From positions 1 to 9,265 of the forward strand of contig CANODN010000064.1 of assembly GCA_947564765.1 (NCBI GenBank): a DNA stretch of 9,265 nt. The letters are read 5' to 3'. Positions 1 through 6,545 of the stretch are shown piece by piece (position 1 is the first letter of the stretch; each line of letters opens with the position of its first letter). This stretch comes from an uncultured Roseburia sp. GTDB taxonomy: Bacteria > Bacillota > Clostridia > Lachnospirales > Lachnospiraceae. The notes under the pieces are model-generated. The model was not told where the DNA came from, ran no database searches, and saw only the letters and a program-made list of their open reading frames with translations. The translations under genes and the position numbers were made by a program.

Positions 1-7
1 ATTTATT

Positions 8-115
8 ATGAACAAGGTGGTTAAATTTGGCGGAAGTTCACTTGCCAGCGCAGAAGCAATCAAAGCAACTGTAAAAGAGAAGATGGAATTATTCGGCTCT
101 GTAAATAAGGCTTAA
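8..115 (+). pseudogene. Aspartokinase N-terminal remnant (35 codons)
   Basis: The frame begins MNKVVKFGGSSLASAEA. KFGGSS is the nucleotide-binding signature that opens aspartate kinases (lysine/threonine/methionine pathway), and clostridial enzymes begin almost exactly this way. After about 16 residues the resemblance ends. The frame continues AIKATVKEKMELFGSVNKA and stops, whereas the enzyme is normally 400 or more residues. Only seven bases precede the ATG, so a ribosome site cannot be judged, and the frame is open to the left edge. It could therefore also be the tail of a longer protein. I read it as the broken start of an aspartokinase, possibly left by an internal deletion. The family match is firm for the motif; the pseudogene status is inference. 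Confidence 0.45.
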
Positions 116-232
116 GTAATATTTACCAAAAAACTTTTTGAAACAGAAGAAAAGTTGTTTGAATTTCCTATTGTATTTTTGATTTTTTTGATGTATCTTA
201 ATATCAAGTAAATCAGATGAGTAGAGATGAAC

Positions 233-265
233 AAGGGTGTTCCACTAGCTGGAATACCCTTTTTT
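233..265 (+). terminator. Intrinsic terminator in the glnN leader (possible attenuator)
   Basis: A 12-bp stem (arms 233-244 and 250-261, one G-U pair) with a five-base loop CTAGC is followed by a run of six T (260-265). It ends 21 bases before the glutamine synthetase start codon and just ahead of its ribosome site. It either ends upstream transcription very close to the gene, or acts as an attenuator that must be bypassed to express it. Control of clostridial nitrogen genes by antitermination (ANTAR-domain regulators) is known. I do not see the paired hexaloop hairpins that such regulators bind, so the mechanism is open. Confidence 0.75.
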
Positions 266-270
266 CACGC

Positions 271-277
271 AGAAAGG
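271..277 (+). promoter_or_regulatory. Ribosome binding site fixing the glnN start
   Basis: AGAAAGG lies nine bases before the ATG at 287. The in-frame ATG at 278 directly abuts this site, and the in-frame ATG at 227 would put the terminator hairpin inside the coding region, so both are less likely starts. Confidence 0.65.
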
Positions 278-286
278 ATGAGAAGT

Positions 287-2410
287 ATGGAAAAGAGCAC
301 AGAATATTACAATGTAGCGGATATTTTCGGAGAAAACGTTTTTAATGATTCTGTTATGCAGGAGCGTCTGCCCAAGAAAGTATATCAGAAATTAAAACAA
401 ACCCTTCGGGAAGGCAAAGAACTGGATCTTGCCACTGCAGACGTCATTGCCCATGAGATGAAGGAATGGGCGATTGAAAAGGGCGCGACGCATTATACCC
501 ATTGGTTTCAGCCGATGACCGGTGTAACAGCGGAAAAGCATGATTCCTTTATCACGGCGCCTATGGAAAACGGAAAAGTGCTGATGAGCTTTTCCGGAAA
601 GGAATTAATCAAAGGAGAGCCGGACGCATCGTCTTTCCCCTCCGGCGGACTTCGGGCTACTTTTGAGGCAAGAGGATATACGGCATGGGATTGTACGTCG
701 CCGGCCTTTGTCAGACAGGATGCCGCAGGAGCAACCCTTTGTATTCCTACTGCGTTCTGTTCTTATACAGGAGAGGCTCTGGATCAGAAAACACCCCTTC
801 TGCGTTCCATGGAGGCGGTCAACAATCAGGCCCTTCGTCTGATCCGTCTGTTTGGAAATACCACTTCCAAAAAAGTAACGGCGTCAGTAGGACCGGAGCA
901 GGAATACTTTATTGTAGACAGAGAGAAATATTTAAAGAGAAAAGATCTGATTTTTACAGGCCGTACTTTATTCGGCGCAATGCCTCCTAAGGGACAGGAA
1001 ATGGATGACCATTATTTCGGCGCAATCCGCGAGCGGATTGCGGCATATATGCGAGACGTCAACAAAGAGCTGTGGAAGCTTGGCGTGTCCGCCAAAACCC
1101 AGCATAACGAGGTAGCTCCGGCACAGCATGAGCTGGCACCTATTTATGCCTCGGCCAATGTTGCGGCAGACCATAACCAGCTGGTAATGGAAACCTTAAA
1201 GAAGGTAGCCGGCCGCCACGGACTGCAGTGTCTGCTCCATGAGAAACCCTTTGCAGGCGTCAACGGTTCCGGTAAGCACAATAACTGGTCGATTACTACA
1301 GATGATGGCATCAACCTGTTAGATCCCGGCGTAACGCCTCATGAAAACTTCCAGTTTCTGCTGGTATTGACCTGTATGTTAAGAGCTGTGGATGTGCACG
1401 CAGATCTGCTGCGGGAATCGGCGGCAGATGTAGGCAATGACCACAGATTAGGGGCAGACGAAGCGCCGCCTGCCATTATTTCCATATTCTTAGGAGAGCA
1501 GTTAGAGGATGTACTGACACAGTTAGTCAGCACCGGAGAGGCTACCCACAGTATCAAAGGAAGTATGTTGGAAACAGGCGTTACTACCCTTCCGGATTTT
1601 ATGAAGGATGCCACAGACCGGAACCGGACTTCACCCTTTGCATTTACCGGCAATAAATTTGAATTCCGTATGGTTGGTTCCCAGGATTCCATTGCTCAGT
1701 CCAATGTTGTGCTCAATACCATTGTGGCAGAAGCTTTTGCAGAGGCATGCGATGTATTAGAAAGCGCAGAGGACTTTGATGTTGCAGTACACGATCTGAT
1801 TAAGAAATATGCAACGGAGCATCAGAGAATCGTATTCAACGGAAACGGATATTCCGAGGAATGGGTGAAAGAGGCCGAAAGGCGGGGACTGCCGAATATT
1901 ACCTCCATGGTAGATGCGATTCCCTCTCTAAATACGCCAAAGGCTGTGAAATTGTTCGAGAAATTCGGCGTATTTACAAAAGCGGAATTGGATTCCCGTG
2001 TGGAAATCGAATACGAAACATATGCGAAAGAAATCAACATAGAAGCGAAATCTATGATTGATATTGCAGGAAAACAGATTATTCCGGCAGTGATCAAATA
2101 TACAACGGCTCTGGCAAATTCCATTTCCGCTGTAAAAAATGCCTGCGGTGCAGACGTAAGCGTACAGACAGAGCTTTTAACAGAAGTATCGGATCTGCTG
2201 CTTGAGACAAAACAGGCATTAAAGAAACTGCAGGAAGTAACAGAGCAGGGAGCTGCTATGGGAGAAGGAAGAGAACAGGCCGTATTCTACAGAGATGTGG
2301 TAATGGCAGCCATGATAGATTTGCGAGCTCCTGTAGATAAATTGGAAATGATCGTAGATAAAGACATGTGGCCGATGCCGTCTTATGGCGATTTGATTTT
2401 TGAAGTATAG
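287..2410 (+). CDS. glnN: Type III glutamine synthetase (GSIII)
   Basis: This cytoplasmic enzyme makes glutamine from glutamate, ammonia and ATP, the entry step of nitrogen assimilation. At 707 residues it has GSIII length, far longer than GSI (about 450). Visible landmarks are an N-terminal GSIII segment FGENVFNDSVMQERLP (14-29), THWFQPMTG (71-79), the active-site strand GPEQEYF (202-208), NEVAPAQHELAP (274-285), the nucleotide-binding NGSGKHNNWS (326-335), the loop around NDHRLGADEAPPA (384-396), and EFRMVGS (459-465). A helical C-terminal region follows from about 490. The start at 287 is chosen for its ribosome site; upstream in-frame ATGs would extend the protein into the leader terminator. 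It appears monocistronic, with a terminator on each side. No truncation or missing motif is seen. The family call is near certain; the symbol follows GSIII usage. Confidence 0.96.
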   Translation: MEKSTEYYNVADIFGENVFNDSVMQERLPKKVYQKLKQTLREGKELDLATADVIAHEMKEWAIEKGATHYTHWFQPMTGVTAEKHDSFITAPMENGKVLMSFSGKELIKGEPDASSFPSGGLRATFEARGYTAWDCTSPAFVRQDAAGATLCIPTAFCSYTGEALDQKTPLLRSMEAVNNQALRLIRLFGNTTSKKVTASVGPEQEYFIVDREKYLKRKDLIFTGRTLFGAMPPKGQEMDDHYFGAIRERIAAYMRDVNKELWKLGVSAKTQHNEVAPAQHELAPIYASANVAADHNQLVMETLKKVAGRHGLQCLLHEKPFAGVNGSGKHNNWSITTDDGINLLDPGVTPHENFQFLLVLTCMLRAVDVHADLLRESAADVGNDHRLGADEAPPAIISIFLGEQLEDVLTQLVSTGEATHSIKGSMLETGVTTLPDFMKDATDRNRTSPFAFTGNKFEFRMVGSQDSIAQSNVVLNTIVAEAFAEACDVLESAEDFDVAVHDLIKKYATEHQRIVFNGNGYSEEWVKEAERRGLPNITSMVDAIPSLNTPKAVKLFEKFGVFTKAELDSRVEIEYETYAKEINIEAKSMIDIAGKQIIPAVIKYTTALANSISAVKNACGADVSVQTELLTEVSDLLLETKQALKKLQEVTEQGAAMGEGREQAVFYRDVVMAAMIDLRAPVDKLEMIVDKDMWPMPSYGDLIFEV

Positions 2411-2447
2411 TTCTTTTGGGGATACTGATGTGTTATCCGCATTTACC

Positions 2448-2489
2448 AAAATAGATTATCCGATTTTAAATCGGGTAATCTATTTTTTT
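2448..2489 (+). terminator. Intrinsic terminator after glnN
   Basis: A 17-bp stem (2448-2464 with 2470-2486, one G-U pair) with a five-base loop TTTAA runs directly into a T tract ending at 2489. It lies 37 bases after the glutamine synthetase stop codon. This is a textbook rho-independent terminator and separates glnN from the small gene downstream. Confidence 0.92.
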
Positions 2490-2537
2490 CGTCCTTTTCC
2501 AAACAGTTCTTCCGGAATCTTTTCAAAATATTTTCAT

Positions 2538-2568
2538 TTGTCCGTTATCTTTTGTTTTAGCCTATAAT
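2538..2568 (+). promoter_or_regulatory. Probable promoter of the 61-residue gene
   Basis: A perfect -10 box TATAAT (2563-2568) is preceded at a slightly long 19-base spacing by TTGTCC (2538-2543). Transcription would start near 2575, about 40 bases before the start codon at 2615. The -10 is convincing; the -35 is weak. Confidence 0.45.
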
Positions 2569-2614
2569 CAAGCTGTCGGCTGCAGGAGTCAAAATAGAAA
2601 GGAACTGATTGAAA

Positions 2615-2800
2615 ATGGAGAAAAAATATTTAGAATCTGCAATACTTTTTGCACGCTTATACGGAATAGCCGAAACGCTCAATCCGTGGGCGTATGTGGA
2701 GAATGAGAAATTTATTTGTATGATTAGGGAATGGACAGAGGAATATTTAAGGATGGAAAGCGAGGATATTTTAAAATTCTTTGATTTAAAAATCTTCTGA
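2615..2800 (+). CDS. Small acidic protein of unknown function (61 aa)
   Basis: I do not recognise a named family, although the core LYGIAETLNPWAYVENEKF has the look of a short conserved Clostridia hypothetical protein. It is acidic, rich in aromatic residues and Leu/Ile, probably all-helical and cytoplasmic, with no signal peptide, membrane span or cysteine cluster (one Cys only). A GAAAGGAA ribosome site at 2597-2604 lies ten bases before the ATG. An in-frame TTG at 2609 would add two residues but sits only four bases from that site. It has its own promoter, and its last 15 bases overlap the end of the convergent Cro/C1-type regulator gene. No terminator follows, so the two messages would overlap. 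Being a real gene is supported by promoter, ribosome site and compositional coherence; function is unknown. Confidence 0.65.
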   Translation: MEKKYLESAILFARLYGIAETLNPWAYVENEKFICMIREWTEEYLRMESEDILKFFDLKIF

Positions 2801-2992
2801 TTTGTATTCTAATATTTCAGAAACAGAACATTCTAAAATTTGGCAAAGGGTGTCTAACGTCGTGGTTGTTATCGGTTTTTTATGCTTCATCCTATGGAGT
2901 GTATTGGCCGAAATTCCGTGTTTAAAAATTAAAGAATACTCTGTAATGCCTTTCTTCAAAAGAGTATCGTAAAATGGCTGATATGAAATCAT
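2786..2992 (-). CDS. Small Cro/C1-type (Xre family) DNA-binding regulator, 68 aa
   Basis: The whole protein is a single helix-turn-helix domain of the short stand-alone type common in Firmicutes. The N-terminus MISYQPFYDTLLKKGIT gives helix 1, LIFKHGISANTLHRMKH (21-37) is the helix-turn-helix pair, and ITTTTLDTLCQILECSVSEIL (41-61) is the usual C-terminal helices with the conserved LdtLCqiLeCsvsdil pattern. The start is firm: AGGAG lies eight bases before the ATG on the minus strand. It is transcribed divergently from the exported-protein genes and converges with the 61-residue gene, overlapping it by 15 bases. It is likely an autoregulator or local repressor; its targets are inferred only from position. 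There is no sensor domain, so any signal must act on this domain or through a partner. Confidence 0.85.
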   Translation of the reverse strand: MISYQPFYDTLLKKGITEYSLIFKHGISANTLHRMKHKKPITTTTLDTLCQILECSVSEILEYKSEDF

Positions 2993-3021
2993 ATAGAAAT
3001 CTCCTGTCCAATTTTTAAGAA

Positions 3022-3030
3022 ATCATATCA
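3022..3030 (-). promoter_or_regulatory. Extended -10 promoter of the Cro/C1-type regulator
   Basis: On the minus strand the bases read TGATATGAT, an extended -10 (TG, one base, TATGAT). Transcription would begin about 20 bases before the start codon. No good -35 is seen, as expected for extended -10 promoters. A repeated decamer GAAATCATAT overlaps it. Confidence 0.42.
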
Positions 3031-3059
3031 TGCTTTAAAATTTTTATATGACTAATATA

Positions 3060-3088
3060 TTGACTATATTTAAAAAATTGAGTATAGT
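3060..3088 (+). promoter_or_regulatory. SigA-type promoter of the BspA-like gene
   Basis: TTGACT (3060-3065), 17 bases, TATAGT (3083-3088): both boxes are close to consensus at ideal spacing. The start point would be near 3095, giving a leader of about 40 bases. ACTATA (3063-3068) and TATAGT (3083-3088) form an inverted repeat that overlaps both boxes, a layout typical of a repressor operator. Confidence 0.75.
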
Positions 3089-3135
3089 GAAAGAGAGTCT
3101 TCTTGAATATGACAAAGAAAGTGAGGATATGAAAA

Positions 3136-5115
3136 ATGAAAAAGAAAATGATAGCAGTTCTTCTGGCATGTGCTCTGACAGTGGGAATGACAGCCGGCCC
3201 CGCAGGTCTTGTGACGGTTCGGGCAGAAGGAGAACAGGTAAAGACAACGGAGAATGGTCTTACTTATCAGGAGATAGGAGATGGCATAGGCATTACCGAT
3301 TATACCGGAACTGCGACAGAGGTTGTGATTCCGGAGAGCATTGAAGGGAAAAAGGTGACGCGTATAGAACCTTCTGCTTTTATGTACTGCAGCAGTCTGA
3401 TAAGCATAAGCATTCCGGCAGGGGTGACAAATATAGGCTCGTATGCTTTTCATGGCTGCAGAGGTCTGACAAGCGTGAGCATTCCGGCAGGGGTGACGTG
3501 TATAGAAAATATGACTTTTAGTGGCTGCAGCGGTCTGACAAGCGTAAGCATCCCAGAAGGAGTGACGAGTATCGGGGATCAAGCTTTTAGTGGCTGCAGC
3601 AATTTGACAAACGTGAGCATCCCAGAAGGAGTGACGAGTATCGGAAATCATGCCTTTAATGGCTGTAGCGGTCTGACAAGCGTAAGCATCCCAGAAGGAG
3701 TGACGAGTATCGGAGATTATGCTTTTATGCAATGCAGCAGTTTGACAAGTGTGAATATTTCGGCAGGGGTAACCAGTATCGGGAAAGATCTTTTTTGGGA
3801 TTGCAGCAGTTTGACAAATATTTCTGTTGCAGGAGCAAACGAAGTATACAAGTCAGAAGATGGGATATTATATAATAAAGAAAAAACAATTCTGATTGCC
3901 TGTCCAGAAGGAAAAACAGGTTCTGTAGATATTCCGGCAGGGATAACGAATATTGGGGAGAAAGCTTTTAGGAGATGCAGCGGTTTAACAAGTGTGAGCA
4001 TTCCGGCGGGTGTGACGAGTATCGGAGAAAGCGCTTTTGAAGACTGCTATGGTTTGACAAGCATAAGCATTCCGGAAGAGGTGATAAGTATCGGAGATTC
4101 TGCTTTTAATGGCTGCAGTAGTTTGACAAGCGTGAGCATTCCGGCAGGGGTAACAAATATCGGAACGAGAGCTTTTGGGGGATGCAGAGACATGATAAGC
4201 ATTTATGTTGCAGGGGAAAACGAGACATATAAATCAGAAGATGGGGTATTGTATAACAAAGAAAAAACAATTCTGCTTGCCTGCCCGGGAGGGAAAGAGG
4301 GTTTCATGCGCATTCCGGCAGGAGTAGAGATTATTGATGAGAACGCTTTTTATGGTTGCAGCGGTCTGACAAGCGTGAGCATTCCGAAAGAGTTGACGCG
4401 CATTGTGAACTGGGTTTTTAATAGCTGCGCAAGTCTGAAAGACGTGTATTATGCCGGGAGTTTTGAACAGTGGCGCCAAATAATGATTTGGGGTGATCCG
4501 AATGATTATGGCGGTGATTCTATGGGGGAGTTTATAGACATTCATTATAATTCTGACGGACCGGAAATTGCCGAAAAAACTGCCCAGATCATTACCGCAG
4601 GCGACATTACCAAAGCCTATGGTGAGAAAGCATTTTCTCTCGGTGCAAAATCCAGCGGAGACGGAACTCTTTCCTATGCAGTGTCAAATCCGAAAGTTGC
4701 AACGGTAGACGGAACAGGAAAAGTGACAATTCATGGCTGCGGCATTACGGATATTACAATTACGGCAGCGGAAACAAACCTGTATGCTAAGGCGCAAAAA
4801 GTGATAAAGCTGACGGTTAAGCCGAAAAAAATGACACTTAAGTCCGTGAAGTCCAAGAAGAGGAAAACCGTTACGGTGAAATGGAAGAAGGATGAGACAG
4901 CCTCCGGTTATCTGATAGAATGCGCAACGGATAAAAAATTTAAAAAGAACAAGGTTCAGGCGACGATTGGCAAGAATAAAAAAGTTTCCGAGAACATGAA
5001 GAAATTAAAAGCCGGGAAGAAATATTACGTCAGGATATGCGCTTATGTAAAATCCGGCAATGTAAATGTACAGGGAGATTGGAGTAAGGTAAAGACGGTG
5101 AAAGTAAAAAAATAG
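3136..5115 (+). CDS. Exported BspA-type leucine-rich repeat protein with Ig-like and fibronectin III domains
   Basis: The 659-residue protein starts with a Sec signal peptide (MKKK, hydrophobic core, probable cut after VRA at 30). Residues about 64-440 are BspA/TpLRR-type repeats of 23 residues with consensus LTSVSIPxGVTSIGxxAFxGCSx. The array is broken twice by a longer unit containing YKSEDGxLYNKEKTIL (238-253 and 366-381). FEQWRQI (443-449) marks the end of the array. Residues about 482-562 resemble a group 2 bacterial Ig-like domain (SNPKVATVDGTGKVT, 517-531). A lysine-rich fibronectin III domain (about 566-659) closes it. Such proteins act at the cell surface in adhesion or substrate binding, but the ligand cannot be read from sequence. 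There is no LPXTG, SLH or membrane anchor, so it is secreted or held by charge. GTGAGG lies nine bases before the ATG. It is followed by a second exported protein after 90 bases. Confidence 0.93.
   Translation: MKKKMIAVLLACALTVGMTAGPAGLVTVRAEGEQVKTTENGLTYQEIGDGIGITDYTGTATEVVIPESIEGKKVTRIEPSAFMYCSSLISISIPAGVTNIGSYAFHGCRGLTSVSIPAGVTCIENMTFSGCSGLTSVSIPEGVTSIGDQAFSGCSNLTNVSIPEGVTSIGNHAFNGCSGLTSVSIPEGVTSIGDYAFMQCSSLTSVNISAGVTSIGKDLFWDCSSLTNISVAGANEVYKSEDGILYNKEKTILIACPEGKTGSVDIPAGITNIGEKAFRRCSGLTSVSIPAGVTSIGESAFEDCYGLTSISIPEEVISIGDSAFNGCSSLTSVSIPAGVTNIGTRAFGGCRDMISIYVAGENETYKSEDGVLYNKEKTILLACPGGKEGFMRIPAGVEIIDENAFYGCSGLTSVSIPKELTRIVNWVFNSCASLKDVYYAGSFEQWRQIMIWGDPNDYGGDSMGEFIDIHYNSDGPEIAEKTAQIITAGDITKAYGEKAFSLGAKSSGDGTLSYAVSNPKVATVDGTGKVTIHGCGITDITITAAETNLYAKAQKVIKLTVKPKKMTLKSVKSKKRKTVTVKWKKDETASGYLIECATDKKFKKNKVQATIGKNKKVSENMKKLKAGKKYYVRICAYVKSGNVNVQGDWSKVKTVKVKK
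3325..4443 (+). repeat. Leucine-rich repeat array (69-bp coding units)
   Basis: Successive 69-base units encode 23-residue BspA-type repeats, recognisable by recurring AGCATTCCGGCAGGGGTGAC and GGCTGCAGC stretches. Two longer irregular units (about 3817-3984 and 4201-4368) encode the LYNKEKTIL motif and resemble each other at DNA level. The units stay in frame throughout, so copy-number change would alter protein length without breaking the frame. Confidence 0.85.
3532..3738 (+). repeat. Three adjacent near-identical 69-bp units
   Basis: Units 3532-3600, 3601-3669 and 3670-3738 share CCCAGAAGGAGTGACGAGTA where the flanking units mostly carry CCGGCAGGGGTGAC. Units 1 and 3 are identical over roughly the first 50 bases apart from a short variable patch. 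This points to recent tandem duplication or gene conversion within the array. Confidence 0.8.
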
Positions 5116-5131
5116 AGGTGAAAAAGGGATC

Positions 5132-5160
5132 TTGTCATCAAAAAGCAATCGTGATAAAAT
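5132..5160 (+). promoter_or_regulatory. Promoter of the InlB-repeat protein gene
   Basis: TTGTCA (5132-5137), 17 bases, TAAAAT (5155-5160), with a TG one base upstream of the -10 (extended -10). Both boxes match consensus at five of six positions. It lies 16 bases after the stop of the BspA-like gene. No convincing terminator separates the two genes, so the downstream gene may be read both from here and by readthrough. Confidence 0.65.
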
Positions 5161-5205
5161 AAATCCAGTGTGTAAAACGAAAATAAGAAAGAAAGGAAGA
5201 GTCAG

Positions 5206-6453
5206 ATGAAAAAGAAAATCTCTATATTGGCATTTGTATTAACCATGATGTTCTGCATACAGCCGGTATGCGCAGCCCAGCTGCAGGAAGAAGTAGATGC
5301 GGTGGGAGCAACGGTCACTGCGATTTCTTTTGATGCAAACGGAGGAACCGGTTCCATGGCGGCTGTATCACCAGGTGATGCGGCGGTATTGCCCCGGAAT
5401 ACGTTTGTAAGAACAGACTTTACATTTGCAGGCTGGAATACAAAGGCAAACGGAAGCGGAAGAAGCTATGCCGATGGAGCGGCCATGTCTCAGATTCTCC
5501 AGTCGGAGAGCAAAAAAAGGATTACCCTATACGCCCAGTGGAAAATTAATACGCCGAGCCTCAAAGCTTTACAGGCGACATCCACACCGGGAACTTTAAA
5601 AGTTACTTATAACGGTGTCGGTCAGGCGAGCAGCTACGAAATACAGTATTCCACCAGCAGTAATTTCAGCAAGCCAGTGATCGTACCGGTGAAAAAGGGC
5701 AGTTCCACTGTAACCGTTACGGATTTTATGCCGGGAAAAGTGAATTATGTCCGGATACGCAGCTGCCACGAAGATACAGACAGCTATAGCGACTGGAGCA
5801 ACGTACTGAGTGCGAAAACCAAAAAGGGCAAGACCATTGTGAATACCAAATCAAACTATGCTATTGAGGCAGATATTGCTTTAAGCGGCAGCGGCAGCGG
5901 ATATCATGCAAAACTTGTTATGGGTACCGCAGTTTCTGCAGTTTCCTTTGGAATTCAATATGATTCCTGCGCCGTGGCGCCTTATACCGGCAAGACCATG
6001 GCATTGATTGAAAACGTAGCTTCCAATAATGCAGGCGGACAAAAATATACCAGACCGGGCAATAAGGCATTAAAACGAGGCAAGACATATCATTTGATGA
6101 TGACGGTAGATAAAAAGGGAAAAGGCGCGGTATATTTAAATTATAAAAAGATCGGCAGTTTCTCAAATTCCGGACTGAAAAAAGCAGCGCCTTATTTAAG
6201 TATTGAGGCTTGTGCCAGGCTGAACGGAGATAAAGTAAAAGCAACCTTCAAAAATGTTAAATGCAAAGCAAACGGAAAATACGATCCTTCCAAACAATGG
6301 AATCAGAATTTGATTCGGCGGAATAAAGGATTAAAAAAGAAAGAAAAGAAGAATGGGGCAATCGTATTCACTGGAAAAATCAAAGGACTTCCTGCAGGAA
6401 AAGACTGGGATAGCGCATATGATTCCGTTTCTGAAAATATTATGTTTTATTAA
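5206..6453 (+). CDS. Exported InlB B-repeat / fibronectin III protein with a LamG-like C-terminal region
   Basis: The 415-residue protein has a Sec signal peptide (MKKK, hydrophobic core, probable cut after VCA at 23 or 24). Residues about 39-112 form one InlB B-repeat (Listeria-Bacteroides repeat), shown by FDANGGTGSM, FAGWNTKANGSG and ITLYAQW. Residues about 118-205 are a fibronectin III domain (YEIQYSTSSNFS, NYVRIRS, YSDWSNVLSAKT) related to that of the upstream protein. Residues about 215-355 are beta-rich with alternating polar/hydrophobic strands (AIEADIALSGS, KTYHLMMTVDKKGKGAVYLN), resembling a concanavalin/LamG fold; that assignment is tentative. A basic linker (371-382) leads to a short tail ending IMFY. 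No cell-wall sorting signal is seen. GAAAGGAAG lies just upstream of the ATG. It is likely a surface or secreted binding protein working in the same setting as the BspA-like protein; the ligand is unknown. Confidence 0.88.
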   Translation: MKKKISILAFVLTMMFCIQPVCAAQLQEEVDAVGATVTAISFDANGGTGSMAAVSPGDAAVLPRNTFVRTDFTFAGWNTKANGSGRSYADGAAMSQILQSESKKRITLYAQWKINTPSLKALQATSTPGTLKVTYNGVGQASSYEIQYSTSSNFSKPVIVPVKKGSSTVTVTDFMPGKVNYVRIRSCHEDTDSYSDWSNVLSAKTKKGKTIVNTKSNYAIEADIALSGSGSGYHAKLVMGTAVSAVSFGIQYDSCAVAPYTGKTMALIENVASNNAGGQKYTRPGNKALKRGKTYHLMMTVDKKGKGAVYLNYKKIGSFSNSGLKKAAPYLSIEACARLNGDKVKATFKNVKCKANGKYDPSKQWNQNLIRRNKGLKKKEKKNGAIVFTGKIKGLPAGKDWDSAYDSVSENIMFY

Positions 6454-6499
6454 AGAAATGTAGTTGTTTTAAAAATAGAATTATACGGAATGAGAATTG

Positions 6500-6545
6500 C
6501 ACAGTCTCTGCTTTCAAAATAAGCAGAGACTGTGTTGCTTTTTTT
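6500..6545 (+). terminator. Intrinsic terminator after the InlB-repeat gene
   Basis: A perfect 14-bp stem (6500-6513 with 6521-6534), loop TCAAAAT, then four bases and seven T (6539-6545). The short gap before the T run is slightly unusual. The stop codon of the convergent ferritin-like gene lies at its right end, so the hairpin may also shield that gene's 3' end, although no T tract follows on the minus strand. Confidence 0.75.

Noticed and set aside
233..265. ANTAR-protein target or known riboswitch in the glnN leader
   Set aside because: The loop is five bases with no hexaloop carrying A1 and G4, and no second matching hairpin was found just upstream; no riboswitch core was recognised.
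227..286. 20-residue N-terminal extension of glutamine synthetase
   Set aside because: The extension would translate the terminator stem and T tract, and a good ribosome site precedes the ATG at 287.
3070..3732. 220-residue minus-strand frame with repeated DTRHSFWDAYACQTA units
   Set aside because: It is the antisense shadow of the leucine-rich repeat array; its repetition follows from the 69-bp units, and it has no ribosome site or promoter of its own.
5116..5205. Terminator between the two exported-protein genes
   Set aside because: The only inverted repeat (around 5132-5157) needs two G-U pairs, has a long loop and no T tract, and coincides with a good promoter.
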